This document shows, in pieces, positions 1 through 12,074 of a DNA stretch of 64,000 bases. The notes beneath the pieces are model-generated. The model made no database searches and had not been told where the DNA came from. It saw only the letters and a list, made by a program, of their open reading frames with translations. Each line of letters begins with the position of its first letter. The stretch's first letter is position 1. The stretch comes from Cotesia glomerata (Eukaryota; Arthropoda; Insecta; Hymenoptera; Braconidae): NCBI RefSeq assembly GCF_020080835.1, contig NC_058161.1, forward strand, positions 15,861,603-15,925,602. Direction: 5' to 3'. Both the position numbers and the translations under genes were made by a program.

Positions 1-330
1 AATTCAAGATTCTTTGTGAGGCTTGAAAAACTGCGTCGAATGCTGCCAACCGCGTGAAAATCGGTTTATTCATTCAAAAGTTATTGCGGTTTAAAAATTC
101 AAAAAATAGTGTCTTATCAAATCTCTATCAGACTTTTAAGCTCGAAGAGCTCAAAAGCATAGGAAAGCTATCTCTTTGAGCTCGGAGAGCTCAAAATAAC
201 CCATAAATTGTATTTTTAAGCTCGAAGAGCTCAAAAACGTCATTGGTGCAATTTTAAGCGCCTAAGTATGGAATTAGCGGGAAGTTGCAGGGATGGCCTT
301 CAGGGTCAACCGTTTTCCTAATATTTTTTT
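1..330 (+). repeat. 3' end of dispersed repeat 'B' (GCGGGAAGTT terminus)
   Basis: The segment carries several GAGCTC-type 'aagctcgaagagctc' motifs and ends in a TTAGCGGGAAGTTGCAGGG block followed by GGCCTTCAGGGT. The same ending recurs near 5068 and 26067 and, inverted, near 8612. The presumed opposite end (AACTTCCCGCTAAGAAAA) is seen at 2268, 17842 and 63349, so the two ends form an inverted terminal pair. The left part of this copy lies outside the window. No coding sequence is seen. Confidence 0.7.
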
Positions 331-468
331 TCATATTCTAATTTAATTAATAATTATACTATATTTGATTAAAGTTAAATTATGATTAAAATATATTTTG
401 AATTTATTTTCATCTCAAAGAACAAATTGTCATAATCGTAGCTGCGTTGTAAATATTATAATCTACTA

Positions 469-1604
469 AGGTAAAAGCCCCAATTATTGACGCTATAAGA
501 GACAAAGTTATGATTTCATTTTTTTTAAGCAATCAAATATAAATATCGATGAAGTTTGTTTGTGGTAATGTCTTCAGTAATGTTTTAACTAATCAATTTC
601 TTTTTTTAAAATGATAATCAGTGATATTTATTAATTAATTTTAAATGATTAAATAGATGATCTGGATACACCAATTATCCTAATATTCCTAATATAAAAT
701 TGAGATGAAATGTATGTGGCATCAAACTATTCGTAATGTGATTGGTTGAAAATATTTATTCTCATTCTGATTGGTTGAAAACGAATATAATATACATAAA
801 CGACACATAAATATATCATGAAAATAAATATGAGGCGCGGCTTGCGCGCGCAAATTAAATTCTAGTTGACGGGTTAAAAAACTGATTGATCTAATTATTG
901 ACGCCCCTACTGCACATGCGTCGAATCATTTGGTTATATTGTTATTTAAATATCAAAAACTTGATATAAAGTAATCAATATTATTAAAGTTAATTAATAA
1001 TAATTTCTATGAATGAATAATTATTATGAAAAATATAACAATTTATTTAAAAACTTATTTAACACTAAAACACGCCGAGTTATTTGACAGTTAAAAGCCT
1101 TGAATATAATCGCGTATATAACGTATTTTATACTTAAAAAAAAGGCGTCATAGCGCTGTCGACTGGCTGTCAATATGGGATTCACCATAAAAATTATGAA
1201 CTAGTTATTGACTCCCATTATTTAAATATCATAAAGCATACAATTAATTTCGATTATTTAATTTTATAAATATTTCATATATTGTTAATTAAAAAAATAG
1301 ATCATATAATTACATGAAAAAATTAATTTAAACTCGGCAGTTAAAAAAAGTGCTTTTCGAACCAAAGTTGTTAAGAAAATAGACGCTCGCAAGCTGATTT
1401 GATGAACTGGTGCTAACTTTATTTTTTTTTAATAATTAATATTTAATATTTTGAACTGAATGTGATTTTTTTCAATTTTTTAATTAATTAGAATTTAATA
1501 AAAATTTATTTGATCGTTATTCTTATTACAGATAATTTAATATATTTAAAAATAATTTAGGGTGTCAATATTTAGACCCCCGTCAATAATTGGGGCTTTA
1601 ACCG
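469..1604 (+). mobile_element. TA-flanked DNA transposon, AGGTAAAAGCCCC family, copy 1
   Basis: The ends are AGGTAAAAGCCCCAATTATT and, inverted, AATAATTGGGGCTTTAACC, bounded by TA on both sides as for a TA-targeting (Tc1/mariner-like) element. No transposase ORF, so non-autonomous. The motif CAATTATTGACG or close variants recurs several times inside. Compared with copy 2 (20014-22048, opposite orientation), it has an extra block of roughly 190 bp near 678-867 and lacks the element inserted in copy 2, so it preserves the empty target site near 1390-1405. Confidence 0.75.
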
Positions 1605-1606
1605 TA

Positions 1607-2265
1607 GTTAGATTACAAGTTGCGGGTGTTTTTAAATTTTTTCTGTATGTTCCAATATATATATTTTAAAATTATTGTGTATGTTTTTCACACGATGGCG
1701 CTTATTTATTTCTTCATTCCGACGGCAAGTAACTGTTTGTCGTCTCACTTTTAGTTGCTGGTAAATTTTATAGATGGCTTTATGCCTTCATTTTATGACA
1801 GGCGCAGGAGACAACCATGGTTGTCAACAACAAACATTGTGCACGTGTTCTCTCATTCCCCAAATAGTAGGGTAACTTAGTAGTATAATTAAAGTAAAAT
1901 TCACATTAAAAATAAAATTTTAACTATTTAATTGCGCTAATTCAAAAATATTAATTAACTAATTAATCACGTGTGTCGACGGAGCAGTTTAAGGTATGTT
2001 AAATCCTATTGTAGTTCTCACATGAGAATTTTTGTAAGCATTTGTAAACATTTATAATTCAAATCAATCGTGGTAACTTAATTTTATATCCATAACATAT
2101 TTTATAAACTAATTTTGAATTTAATAATTTATTATTAAAAAACTCACAACATCCTTTTGCACAACTAAGCAGAAAAACTTTCAAATCAAGAAATTTTCAT
2201 TAAATTAAGTGAATGTAACTTTATTCAAAATTTTTCTGATTGATTTAAAAGTATTTAAAATGATT
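1607..2265. other. AT-rich intergenic stretch, nothing recognised
   Basis: No ORF, RNA gene or clear terminal repeat was found here. It is the spacer between the TA-flanked transposon and the compound repeat that follows. Confidence 0.5.
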
Positions 2266-2748
2266 TTTAACTTCCCGCTAAGAAAAATCGGAAAGTTATT
2301 GGTTTTACCCCGTTTTTCGAAAATCGAGTTCTCATCAGATCTCAACGTTTTGAGGTCCTAGGAAGCTTCCCTGAATGTTTTCGCAATGATGTCAGTATGT
2401 TTGTATATTTGTGTGTGTGTGCCCGAGAAAAAATATTTATATATAATTATATATATTTATATATTTATATATATATATTTAGTATTTATATATTTATATA
2501 TTTAGTATATATATATTTATATATTTATATATAAATTGGTTATATATGATTATATATGAAAAATGGCCAAATATAATCATATATAATCATATATAATTAT
2601 ATATAACAATATTTAATTATATATTTATTACATCTGATTAATTATTGGGTTAATTTTATGGATATAGTATTTAATATGATCCTACGCAATTCTCTGTAAC
2701 CAATTATAATGCAAAAAAAAAAATCTAGCCATAATTTTACGGCTATAA

Positions 2749-2807
2749 CACCAACGGTCACCCATCCAACTATTAACCCTGCTCAATGCTGCTTAACTTT
2801 AGTGATC
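2749..2807 (-). repeat. 5S rRNA-derived segment (partial, minus strand)
   Basis: Read on the minus strand this contains GTTAAGCAGC followed about 30 bases later by TTGGATGGGTGACCG. These are the box A and box C regions of the 5S rRNA internal promoter, in the right order and near-normal spacing. The 5' and 3' thirds of 5S rRNA are not recognisable, so it is a fragment or the head of a 5S-derived SINE rather than a functional 5S gene. A weak ORF on the opposite strand here is not credible. Confidence 0.65.
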
Positions 2808-3169
2808 TCCGTGCGTCTTGAAGTTTCTGTCTGCTGTGCTGCTGTCTTAGATGACAATGATTCTATGATCTACATAATGTATCATATGAGTTTATCATAA
2901 ATAAAATATAAAAATTGATTATATAATATATTTGGATAGTCATAATTCATAATTTATTTATTTGACCGAATCTCATTATAATATAACACTTATTTAAATA
3001 ATAAAATAAATAATGATTTTACTATTAGGTAGTAGCAGAGCAGACCAAAACATCTCATAGGAAATGTAACAAATTTTGTATTTCAAAATTATTTAAACGT
3101 AATTATGATCATCATTTTACACTTTTCGTGATTACCAAAAAAAAATTTTTTTTCAAAGAAAAAATTTTT

Positions 3170-3590
3170 ATATATGTTAATTATATATAAGCATATATAA
3201 TTATATATACTTATATATAATTATATATGGGATTATATATAATCTTGGATGGCTGTATATTGCTCCATATATAGTCATTTATAATTATATATGATTATAT
3301 ATGACCTCATATACAATTCCATTTATAATCATGTATGATTATATATAATTATATATACTTATATATAATTGTATATGGAACTATATATAATCCTGAATGG
3401 CTGTATATTGCTCCATATATAGTCATATATAATTATATATAATCTTATATACAATTCCATATATAATCATGTATGATTATATATAATTATATATGCTTAT
3501 ATATAATTGTATATAATTATATATGTGATTCCATATATAATCATATATAGTCATATATGATTATATAAAATTATATATGATTATATAGAA
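3170..3590. repeat. AT-rich tandem repeat, about 148-bp period
   Basis: The block GGCTGTATATTGCTCCATAT occurs at 3251 and again at 3399, a 148-bp offset, with similar flanking AT palindromes (ATATATAATTATATAT). It is a degenerate tandem duplication built from self-complementary AT words; a related AT block without the marker lies at 2430-2620. Confidence 0.7.
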
Positions 3591-3604
3591 ACATTTTTTC
3601 TCGG

Positions 3605-3648
<44 letters not shown>

Positions 3649-3653
3649 ATGTG
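3605..3653 (+). repeat. (GT)n / (GTAT)n microsatellite
   Basis: A GT dinucleotide run passes directly into several TATG/GTAT tetranucleotide repeats. A second, longer TG run lies at 4231-4280 in the matching position of the second unit of the compound repeat. Confidence 0.95.
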
Positions 3654-4227
3654 ACCCTCTTATCTTTTGAACGGTTTGACCGATTTCAACGCGGTTGGCG
3701 CCATTCGAAAGGGCTTGGCCGAACTTAGATTTTATAAACAATTTGGACCGATATATTTTGAGAAATCTTAAAAAAACTACAAAAAAATTATTTTTCAAAT
3801 GTGGTTTTTTTTAAATAACTTTTAAACGGCTCGACCGATTAATTCCAAAATCTAATCAGCTCTTCACATCGAAAAACCACGTCGATCGCCACCAGCCCAG
3901 TCAAAATCGGTCGATTCGTTCGTGAGTTATTGTTGTCGAAAGAAAACCGAAAAAAGTGTTTTTTTGGAATTACTTCGACATTCCTAGTTTAATCAATTCA
4001 AACTTGGCGATTCTTTATGGAACTTAAAAAATTGCGTCGAATGCCGTCAACCGCGTGAAAATCGGTTCATTTATTCAAAAGTTATTGCGGTTTAAAAATT
4101 TAAAAAATTTTCATCAAAAATCGGGAAGTCATTGGTCTTACCCCGTTTTTCGAAAATCGAGTTTTCATCAGATCTTGACGTTTTGAGGTCCTAGGAAGCT
4201 TCCCTAAATGTTTCCACAATGATGTCC

Positions 4228-4230
<3 letters not shown>

Positions 4231-4280
<50 letters not shown>
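4231..4280 (+). repeat. (TG)n microsatellite
   Basis: Uninterrupted TG dinucleotide run of about 50 bp, in the same position relative to the TTTTGAGGTCCTAGGAAGC block as the shorter tract near 2410. Confidence 0.95.
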
Positions 4281-4282
<2 letters not shown>

Positions 4283-5319
4283 CGACTAAACCGATCGGAA
4301 TCTACTAAACGGCGTTCTAAAGAGTTCTCTCAAACTTAGATTTCCTGTGAATTTAAACCGATTCAGACCGATAGACTTTGAGAAATTTTGAAAAATCTCA
4401 AAAAAAATATTTTTTTTAAGTGGTTTTTTTGGAATAACTTTTAAACGGCTTTATCGATCAACTCCAAAAACTAATCCGCCTTTAAGCTTGAAAAACCACA
4501 TCGATCGCCGCTAATCCGGTCAAAATCGGTTAATTCGTTCGAGAGATATCGTGAACGAAAGAAAACCGAAAAAAGTGTTTTTTTCACGTAACTTCGACAT
4601 TTCTTTTTGGATCGTTTTTGATCAAATAGAATAATTTTTAGACCTTATAAAACCACGTCGATCGCCGCCAAGAACGTTGAAATCGGTTGATTTGTTCGAG
4701 AGATATCGTCGACGAAATATTTGGAAACAAATAATTTTTTAACATAACTCCGATATTTTTTGGAATAACTTTCGAACAGCTCTACTGATCAATTTAAAAA
4801 ACTAATCAGCTCTTAACATAAAAAACCACGTCGATCGCCGCCAACCGCGTAAAAATCGGATCATTCATTCAAAAGTTATTGCGGTTTAAAAATTTGAAAA
4901 ATTGTGTTTTATCAAACTTCTATCAGACTTTTAAGCTCGAAGAGCTCAAAAGCATAAAAAAGTTATCTCTTTAAGCTCAGAGAGCTCAAAATAACACATA
5001 AATGGTATTTTTGAGCTCGGAGAGCTCAAAAACATCATTAGTGCAATTTTAAGCACCTAGGTATGAAATGAGCGGGAAGTTGCACGGATGGCCTTCAGGG
5101 TCTACCGTTTTTCTAATTTTTTTCAATCCAGATTTGTGTTTCTTCGATCAAGTTAATTTTTTAATTATTATAAAAGATCTGCTTGTTATGTTATACATCA
5201 TTATTTTGGTCATTACTATTAGTTCAGACATGCTGTGTTAAATTATCATGTTTATTGATATGAATTCAAATTATTTCAGGAATAAATTTTTCTGACAGTT
5301 TAATTTCACGAAGAACGAC

Positions 5320-8113
5320 ATGGCAGTTGAACAGCTAAAAAGTAAATATTTCCCAGTGAAAAATTGTTTCATTTATCTCCCGAACTCTTGGTCAAAGAAG
5401 CTGACAAAGGTCAATGCAATAGAAATAACAATTGACAATGGTGAAAAGAAAAGTTATTATTTTTCTCACGCACATTCTCAGACTAATTTTAACGATCAAT
5501 TTTTATGCATAAATGCAAGTTTTGCTCAATCGCTGAACATTGGTGAAAACAATAATTTATTAGTTAATTTAATAAACGATTCAGTGCCGGTTCTAACGTC
5601 AATAATCGTTTTGCCGAAAAACAAAGACGACTTTGAAATAGTTGCATTACGCGCCGGTAAAATCCAAGAGTTGATCCTCCAGCAAATAAGCATAGTAGCG
5701 ATTAACCAACCGTTTGTTATTTGGCTGTCCAAAAATTTGCATGTTACGTTAATTGTTTATGAAATAACGCCTCATTATCATTACGGCAAATTGCAACAAT
5801 TTACAGAGGTGCATGTCTCAAATTATGAAAACAAACCTACATCCAGAAGTTTGAACCGTAATTATTCCCAAACTGATAACTTAACGACTGAAACTGAGGC
5901 CAATGAAGTAGAAACCTTTCTATCAAATTACAAGGTTAAAAAATTGCCGCCACTGTTCCGTGTTTGTATAGTCGAAAGCGCTGAAACTTTCAGCGATCAA
6001 GTCCATTGCGACCTTGTTGTCTTCATCAGTTTGTCGCAATCGATAAAATGGTTCTCGATTGGTCAAGAAAAGTACTTTTTTTGTCTTCTGAAGAAAGTTC
6101 CATCAATCAGTGACAAAGAAAACATTCATCCAAGCGATGTCACGAACAAAGTAGTCAAAATGGTGATCAGCGATTATGTACAAGCGAATATTGAGGCGAT
6201 AGATAATGACAGTGTCTTTCTTACCGAATATGTTGCAGAACAATGCAAATTACAGTTAGGCAGCAAAATTGTTCTGACTAAATGCGATATTGAGCAGAGT
6301 AAACCATGTGACATTGACTTGATTCCAATAAACAAAAATAACATAACAATAGAAGCTTTTGAAAACGACATTAAACAATATGAAGAAATTTTGATAAACA
6401 ATCAGAGCAAAATTTCGGCATGTGGTGTTACTTTTCTCGTGAAATTAATGGTTCCATATGTTCTGCTAGGAAAGAATACGGTTAAAGATTTTAATATTTT
6501 TATTAAAGATGTTGTTGAAGAACCTGAAAAGAAGAAAACAAAAGTCGAACGAAAAAAATTGATAAATTTCAGAACAATGGAAATAATAATGGAAGAATAC
6601 AGAACAATTTGCTGGATACTTTTGAAATCTTATTCGACACAAAAATTTCGATACAATAAGCAGAATATTTTGATCGCTGGTGAAACAGGAACTGGAAAAA
6701 CGTCAATTTGTGAAACAATGCTGGAACAATTATCACAGTCACCGTATTACTTTTATACGAAAACGATAGATTGCAAGAAACTGAAAAGCAAGAAAGTTGA
6801 AGCTATTAGCAAAGTTTTGAAACAAGCAATGAATGATTGTTCGTATCATCAACCGTCGATATTGTTTTTAGACAATCTTGATTGTATCACGAACAATAAA
6901 GTGTCGGGCAATGAAGAAAATTCAGCGGATTCGATAAACGCAACAAGAATTGCTGATACGTTGATGAAAATTGTTTCGACTTATCAAACAACAAATTGCA
7001 TAACTTTGATGGCGACTTGTTTGAATATCGAGCGGCTGGGAACTAAATTGAAAACAAAACGCGGATTGAATTTGTTTACGCGTCTGTTTAAACTGGATTG
7101 TCTAACGAAAAATGAACGGTGTGAAATAATGGAAGCTGGAGCTAATGCCAAAGAATTTTCTTTGAGTTCGGATATCCGGTGGGATTATTTTGCTGACAAA
7201 ACAGAGAGTTTTGTTATGCAAGATTTTGTGGATTTTATAGAAAAAGCTTGTTACAACGCTTGGAAACGTAACGTCAATATTGGAATTAATGATCCCGGGA
7301 AAATTATTTTGACAAATGATGATTTGATGAGTACATTCGAAAGGTTTAATTCAATTGCTTCGCGGGCGTTACCATTGTTTAACGGCAGTGGTCACGGTTG
7401 GTCAGACATTGGTGGCTTAAAAGACATCAAAGATTGTTTGGTAGAACTGCTCCAGTGGCCGTTAATTTATACAGAGTTGTACAAAAATGCCCCGATTAGG
7501 CTACAAAGTGGGGTATTGTTGTATGGAATGCCCGGGACTGGTAAAACTATGATTGCTGGTGCTATTGCAAAGGAATGCGGGCTGAACTTCATAAATATCA
7601 AGGTAGTAGACCTATTTTTTGTTGTGTATTTATTGATTAATACATTCATTTAGATTTTGATTGCTTTTTTAGGGTCCCGAATTGTTATCTAAATATATTG
7701 GAGCCAGTGAAGAAGCTGTGAGAGAAATTTTTCAAAAGTAATTGATCAAATTTTTTTATTGCTTCACTTAGAAATGGATCTGATTATGTATATTGAAAGA
7801 TATAATTATGCTTAATTTTGTATGATGTTTCAATTTCTAATATAATCATAGTTATTTCCTGATATATGTTGTTATATATAATTATATATAATGATATATG
7901 ATTACTAGGGTGTGTCAATTTTAGGCGACTTTTTTTTTTCAACGAAAAAACAGGCTGAAAACTTGCATGAAGGTGAGAACAGAAGCCTGTTCAAAGCGGA
8001 GCTCTTAATATTAATATTTAGAGGTGTCTGTCCCTAATTTTTCATTTCCCATTTAAATAACATATGAAAAAAAATTCTTTTTTTTGTTTATTTTTCTAGC
8101 TCGGCATACGCAC

Positions 8114-8185
<72 letters not shown>

Positions 8186-11100
8186 ACCATAGCATATTCT
8201 TGTAGAAAATTCAACGCTTTACAAAAAAGGTCTCTTACACTTTTATCATAAAGACAGCCGTTCTAAAGTTATTCAGACGTAAACTTCTAAATGTATAAAA
8301 TTTTGATTATTCAAGTATTAAACTGATACAAATTAATTTATTACTGTCTTAAAAATTATTTTTATATGGATAATTGGTTCTGATGCGCTAATATTTTCAT
8401 AAAGCTAAAAAAAAAATTACTCATGTATCAAATTTTTTTCTTCTTTATTTCATTTACTGTAAGAAAATCATGATCCGAGTTGAAGGAATTAAATTTTTGA
8501 AAAGTTTCACGGAATTAACAATTTATTACTCTACACGGAGAGAAAAGATAAGTTTGGAAAATCAGAAAAGTGCACGTCTCATAACTCTCATTTATCACAA
8601 AAAAATCTGGAAAACGGTTGACCCTAAAGGCCATCCCTGCAACTTCCGCTAATTCCATATCTAAGCGCTTAAAATTGCACTTATGAGGTTTTTGAGCTCT
8701 TCAAGTCAAAAGTCTGATAAAAGTTTCATAGAACACTATTTTTTGAACTTTCGAAGTGCAATAATTCTTGAATAAATTAACGAATAATCATTAATAATAA
8801 TGTATATCATTAATAATAATCATAATAATAATTTTCTTACAGTAAATGAAATAAAGAAGAAAAAAATTTGATGCATGAGTAATTTTTTTTTAAGCTTTAT
8901 GAAAATGTTAGCTCATCAGAACCAATTCTACATATAAAAATAACTTTTAAGACAGTAATAAATTAATTTGTATCAGTTTGATACTTGAATAATCAAAATT
9001 TTATACATTTAGAAGTTTATGTCTGAATAACTCTAGAACGGCTGTCTTTATGATAAAAGTGTAAGAGACCTTTTTTGTAAAGCGTTGAATTCTCTACAAG
9101 AATATGCTATGGACTTATATATATGAGGTGCGTATGCCGAGCTAGAAAAATAAACAAAAAAAAGAATTTTTTTTCCTATATTATTTAAATGGGAAATGAA
9201 AAATTAGGGACAGACACCTCTAAATATTAATATTAAGAGCTCCGCTTTGAACAGGCTTCTGTTCTCACCTTCATGCAAGTTTTCAGCCTGTTTTTTCGTT
9301 GAAAAAAAAAAGTCGTCTAAAATTGACACACCCTAATGATTACGATTAGATACCAAGAAGAAATAGCTTCCTATTCGAATATAATTATCCATAATTGGAT
9401 CAAATCTCTTCTCAGAAGATAGCAAAACATTGTTCTTATTTCTACCTTCTAACATCTAAATTTTGTTTTAGAGCGCAACGAGCCAAGCCATGTGTACTTT
9501 TCTTCGACGAATTCGATAGCTTAGCACCCAGGTAAGATAGATAGATAGTCAGTTAATCATTTAGAAGTATACATTCAATACAGCGCTAGCTTAAAAAAAT
9601 GGAAAGTTATAGAGATCGCCCATAATTGTTTATTTAAGTCAATACTTCAGCGAGTCCTAAATACGAATTTAGGACACGCAGTGCTATAAATGATAATATT
9701 GAGCTCAAATTCTCACAATAATTTTTTTTTATCCCAAATAATACTTAAAAAAAAAAAAAAAAAGTTGATTCTTTTGGCCCAGTCTAATAGACATGCAATA
9801 ATTTCTGGTTGTATTATGATAAATTTAATATTATCCTCAGACAACGTATTATAAAAGTAAGAAGAATATATTATAATGGAAATTGTAACAATAATTATTT
9901 CAGACGAGGACACGACTCGACTGGTGTAACAGATCGTGTTGTAAATCAATTATTGACAGAATTCGATGGCGTGGAAGGAAGAGAAGGAGTAGCAATTGTC
10001 GCAGCATCTTCACGACCGGATTTGCTAGATCCTGCTTTATTACGTCCTGGTCGATTAGACAAAGCGCTATTGTGTCCATTACCACAAGAAGTAATTAAAC
10101 TTTTTTATTTTCTAAACTTTGACCTCTTAATTAATAGCATGATTTTTTTTTAGAGCGACCGAGAAGAAATTTTGAAAGTTTTGTGCAAGCAACACAATTT
10201 GACTGCTGAAAATTTTGATTTGAAAGCGCTGGCAGAAATGACGGAAAATTTCACTGGGGCCGATTTGAATGCTGTTTTTGTCCAAGCGAGAATGAACGCT
10301 ATTGATGAAAGTTATGCAGAAATGACTATAGTAAGTACTACATAAATTTTCTATATGCAAATTATTTTGTGAGAGAAAATTAAAATTTTTTTAATGGAAA
10401 AGTTAATCGATATTAGAAAAAAATAAATTTGTTTCCGAAGAGAGAGCAAAAATTACCTTATAGAGTTACTTAGTGTTTAGATAAGTAGGTATATGATATA
10501 ACCGGGAGATACGTTAGCAACATTTCATTAGTGCATGAACAATTATTAAAAGTAAAATAAATCAAGAGAAAATTCAAAGACACGATCGTACAGACTTTGT
10601 AAAATAACATAGCATTTTCTTTATAGATTATAAATATCTAATTATCTAATAGATTATATAATAATGTCAGATAAAATACTGTAATAATTATTTTGTCTTA
10701 AGGGGTAACATGGGTTTCCTCCGGGAAAAAATGGCTTATTTTCAACAATTTTTTTTTAATATAAAAATCGAAATATTTTATTCAAACTTTTTTGAACGAA
10801 GGAAAAAAAACGCAAGTTGGATTTTTGGCAGAGGTTTTTACAAAAAAAATAAAAATTTGGCTAAAATTTCGCGGAATTTTTTTTTTTAAATAGTTGCAAT
10901 TGAAAAAAAAAATCTTTCGTTCCAGACCTTGTAAATTATATCTCGAAGAGCTATTTAAAATTTCATCAAGATCGGTTGAGTAGTTCTCGAAAAATCTTGA
11001 TCACCGTCTTTCAAAACATAGTTTTGAAAAAAACGCGTTTAAAGTTTTGAGTGACAATACAACAGCGCTTTGAGCGCGCAACTTTTTAAAACTGTATCTC

Positions 11101-11549
11101 CGAAACTATTATTCGGATCGATTTGAAACTTTAGGACAATATTCTATAAATGTTGTAGAAATTAATAAAACATTTAAAAAAATCGATTTTTTGAAACCGT
11201 GAAACCCATGTAAACCCTTAAGTATTCAAAAAAATATATTGCGAAAAATAATCAATAATTTCTTGGTTTAATAAATTTTTTTATTTACAGGATAAGAGCC
11301 AGAAAAGTTTGATAAAAAAAAAGCGTGTAATAACTCATAATTGTCTTCTTAAATCGCTGGAATCTACTCAGCCTTCTTTAACGAAAAAAGAGATAATGAA
11401 GTTTAATTCAATGTAAGTTACTAATTTTTAAATTAGTTGTATTTAGTTGAGTAATTTTTTGATTTTTTTGTTCTAGATACCGCAAATTTTCCAACGGCGA
11501 TAATTTTAGCGAAGAAATTGTGAAAAATCAAAAGTTAACTCTGGCGTAG
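5320..11549 (+). CDS. Pex1: Peroxisome biogenesis factor 1 (PEX1), AAA+ ATPase
   Basis: Seven exons: 5320-7602, 7673-7737, 9472-9531, 9904-10090, 10154-10330, 11291-11412, 11477-11549; all junctions are GT-AG and in frame, giving 988 aa, close to other insect PEX1. With PEX6 it forms the ring ATPase that extracts ubiquitinated PEX5 from the peroxisomal membrane for recycling. The first exon holds the N-terminal barrel-type domain, the D1 ATPase with Walker A GETGTGKT (454-461), and the D2 Walker A GMPGTGKT (736-743). D2 Walker B is VLFFDEFDS (D795-E796), followed by [18 protein letters not shown] and RPGRLDK, typical of PEX1. In D1 the Walker B is LFLDNLD (D518), with Asn where a catalytic acid would sit, in keeping with the weak D1 of this family. 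The start is the first ATG after a likely 5'UTR splice site (atttcag at 5273-5279). A polyadenylation signal AATAAA follows at 11577. Confidence 0.93.
7908..9333. mobile_element. Fold-back (long inverted repeat) element in PEX1 intron 2
   Basis: Ends are TA-GGGTGTGTCAATTTTAG and its inverse, flanked by TA. Arms of roughly 500 bp (7908-8470 and 8840-9333) are nearly perfect inverted copies, so the transcript could form a long hairpin within the intron. The loop contains an inverted piece of repeat B (CCATCCCTGCAACTTCCGC near 8631). The left arm carries an AT microsatellite that is almost absent from the right arm. A smaller element with TAGGGTGTATC ends lies at 57001. Confidence 0.85.
8117..8182. 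repeat. (AT)n microsatellite in left arm of fold-back
   Basis: About 65 bp of AT dinucleotides; the matching place in the right arm (near 9115-9125) has only about five units. Confidence 0.95.
10702..11217. mobile_element. TTAA-flanked MITE in PEX1 intron 5
   Basis: TTAA on both sides, then GGGGTAACATGGGTTTC and its inverse GAAACCCATGTAAACCC. TTAA duplication is the hallmark of piggyBac-type transposition; no ORF is present, so it would be non-autonomous. Confidence 0.75.
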
Positions 11550-11576
11550 TACAATTTGTTAATGTGAGTTTATTGA

Positions 11577-11582
11577 AATAAA
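11577..11582 (+). terminator. PEX1 polyadenylation signal
   Basis: AATAAA 28 bases after the PEX1 stop codon. Position and consensus fit a poly(A) signal. Confidence 0.55.
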
Positions 11583-11708
11583 TTAACTTACCGCGATTGA
11601 CGAAACAAAAATACATTCTGAATTTCCAAAAACCATCTAATTTTTTAGCTGACGAACTAGACTATACCCTTAAAAAACCTTTTTTTAAATAAATTATTAT
11701 TTTTTTAG

Positions 11709-11773
11709 AATTTTTATCAGAAATGATTAAATATAATTGCAATAAATGTCATAATAGTTTAAAAATAGTATAG
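11709..11773 (+). pseudogene. Chemosensory protein (CSP/OS-D) second-exon relic, truncated
   Basis: After a pyrimidine-rich AG acceptor the frame reads FLSEMIKYNCNKCHNSLKIV then stop. CSP genes classically have one phase-1 intron just before a segment of ten residues that ends at the first Cys of a C-x2-C pair; the intron phase, the ten-residue spacing and C-x2-C all match here. The stop eight residues after the second Cys removes most of the usual second exon, and no first exon (signal peptide, C-x6-C) is visible in the 160 bp back to PEX1. Best read as a broken tandem copy. Confidence 0.55.
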
Positions 11774-12074
11774 GATACTTTTATGAATACTATGAGGTAA
11801 ATATTTAAAGAAATTTTCTTCTGTTGATCATTTACTGTATTATTTGCCATCCGACCATTGCCTTGGCATTTAAATTATTTAAATAATAATAATAAATGAT
11901 GAATAATAATTTAATGTAAATATTTTTATACTTATATATATTTATATTTGTTTATATTAATGTAAATATATTTTATATGTTTAATGTAAATATAGAGTTT
12001 TACATCGTTAGTTTCGTTATTTTTTTTTTTTTTTAATAATTAATTAATATTAATTTGTAAGTGCCTTTAGGTAG

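Larger units (their letters stand above)
2266..5115 (+). repeat. Compound repeat 'B', two tandem partial units with microsatellites
   Basis: Starts with AACTTCCCGCTAAGAAAA (2268) and ends with GAGCGGGAAGTTGCACGG (5070). Two internal blocks (near 2290-2400 and 4124-4215) share the sequence TTACCCCGTTTTTCGAAAAT followed by TTTTGAGGTCCTAGGAAGC, so the repeat is partly duplicated in tandem. Between them lie AT-rich tandem repeats, a 5S-derived segment and TG tracts. Statements of the type 'accacgtcgatcgccgcca' recur about every 170-180 bp, suggesting older internal repetition. No coding potential is seen. Confidence 0.65.

Noticed and set aside
2709..2900. 63-codon ORF on the plus strand
   Set aside because: It runs antisense through the 5S-derived segment and has no protein-like composition; a chance frame.
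3607..3655. Possible CRISPR-like or satellite array
   Set aside because: Simple GT and GTAT microsatellite; no direct repeats with unique spacers anywhere in the window, and the genome is eukaryotic.
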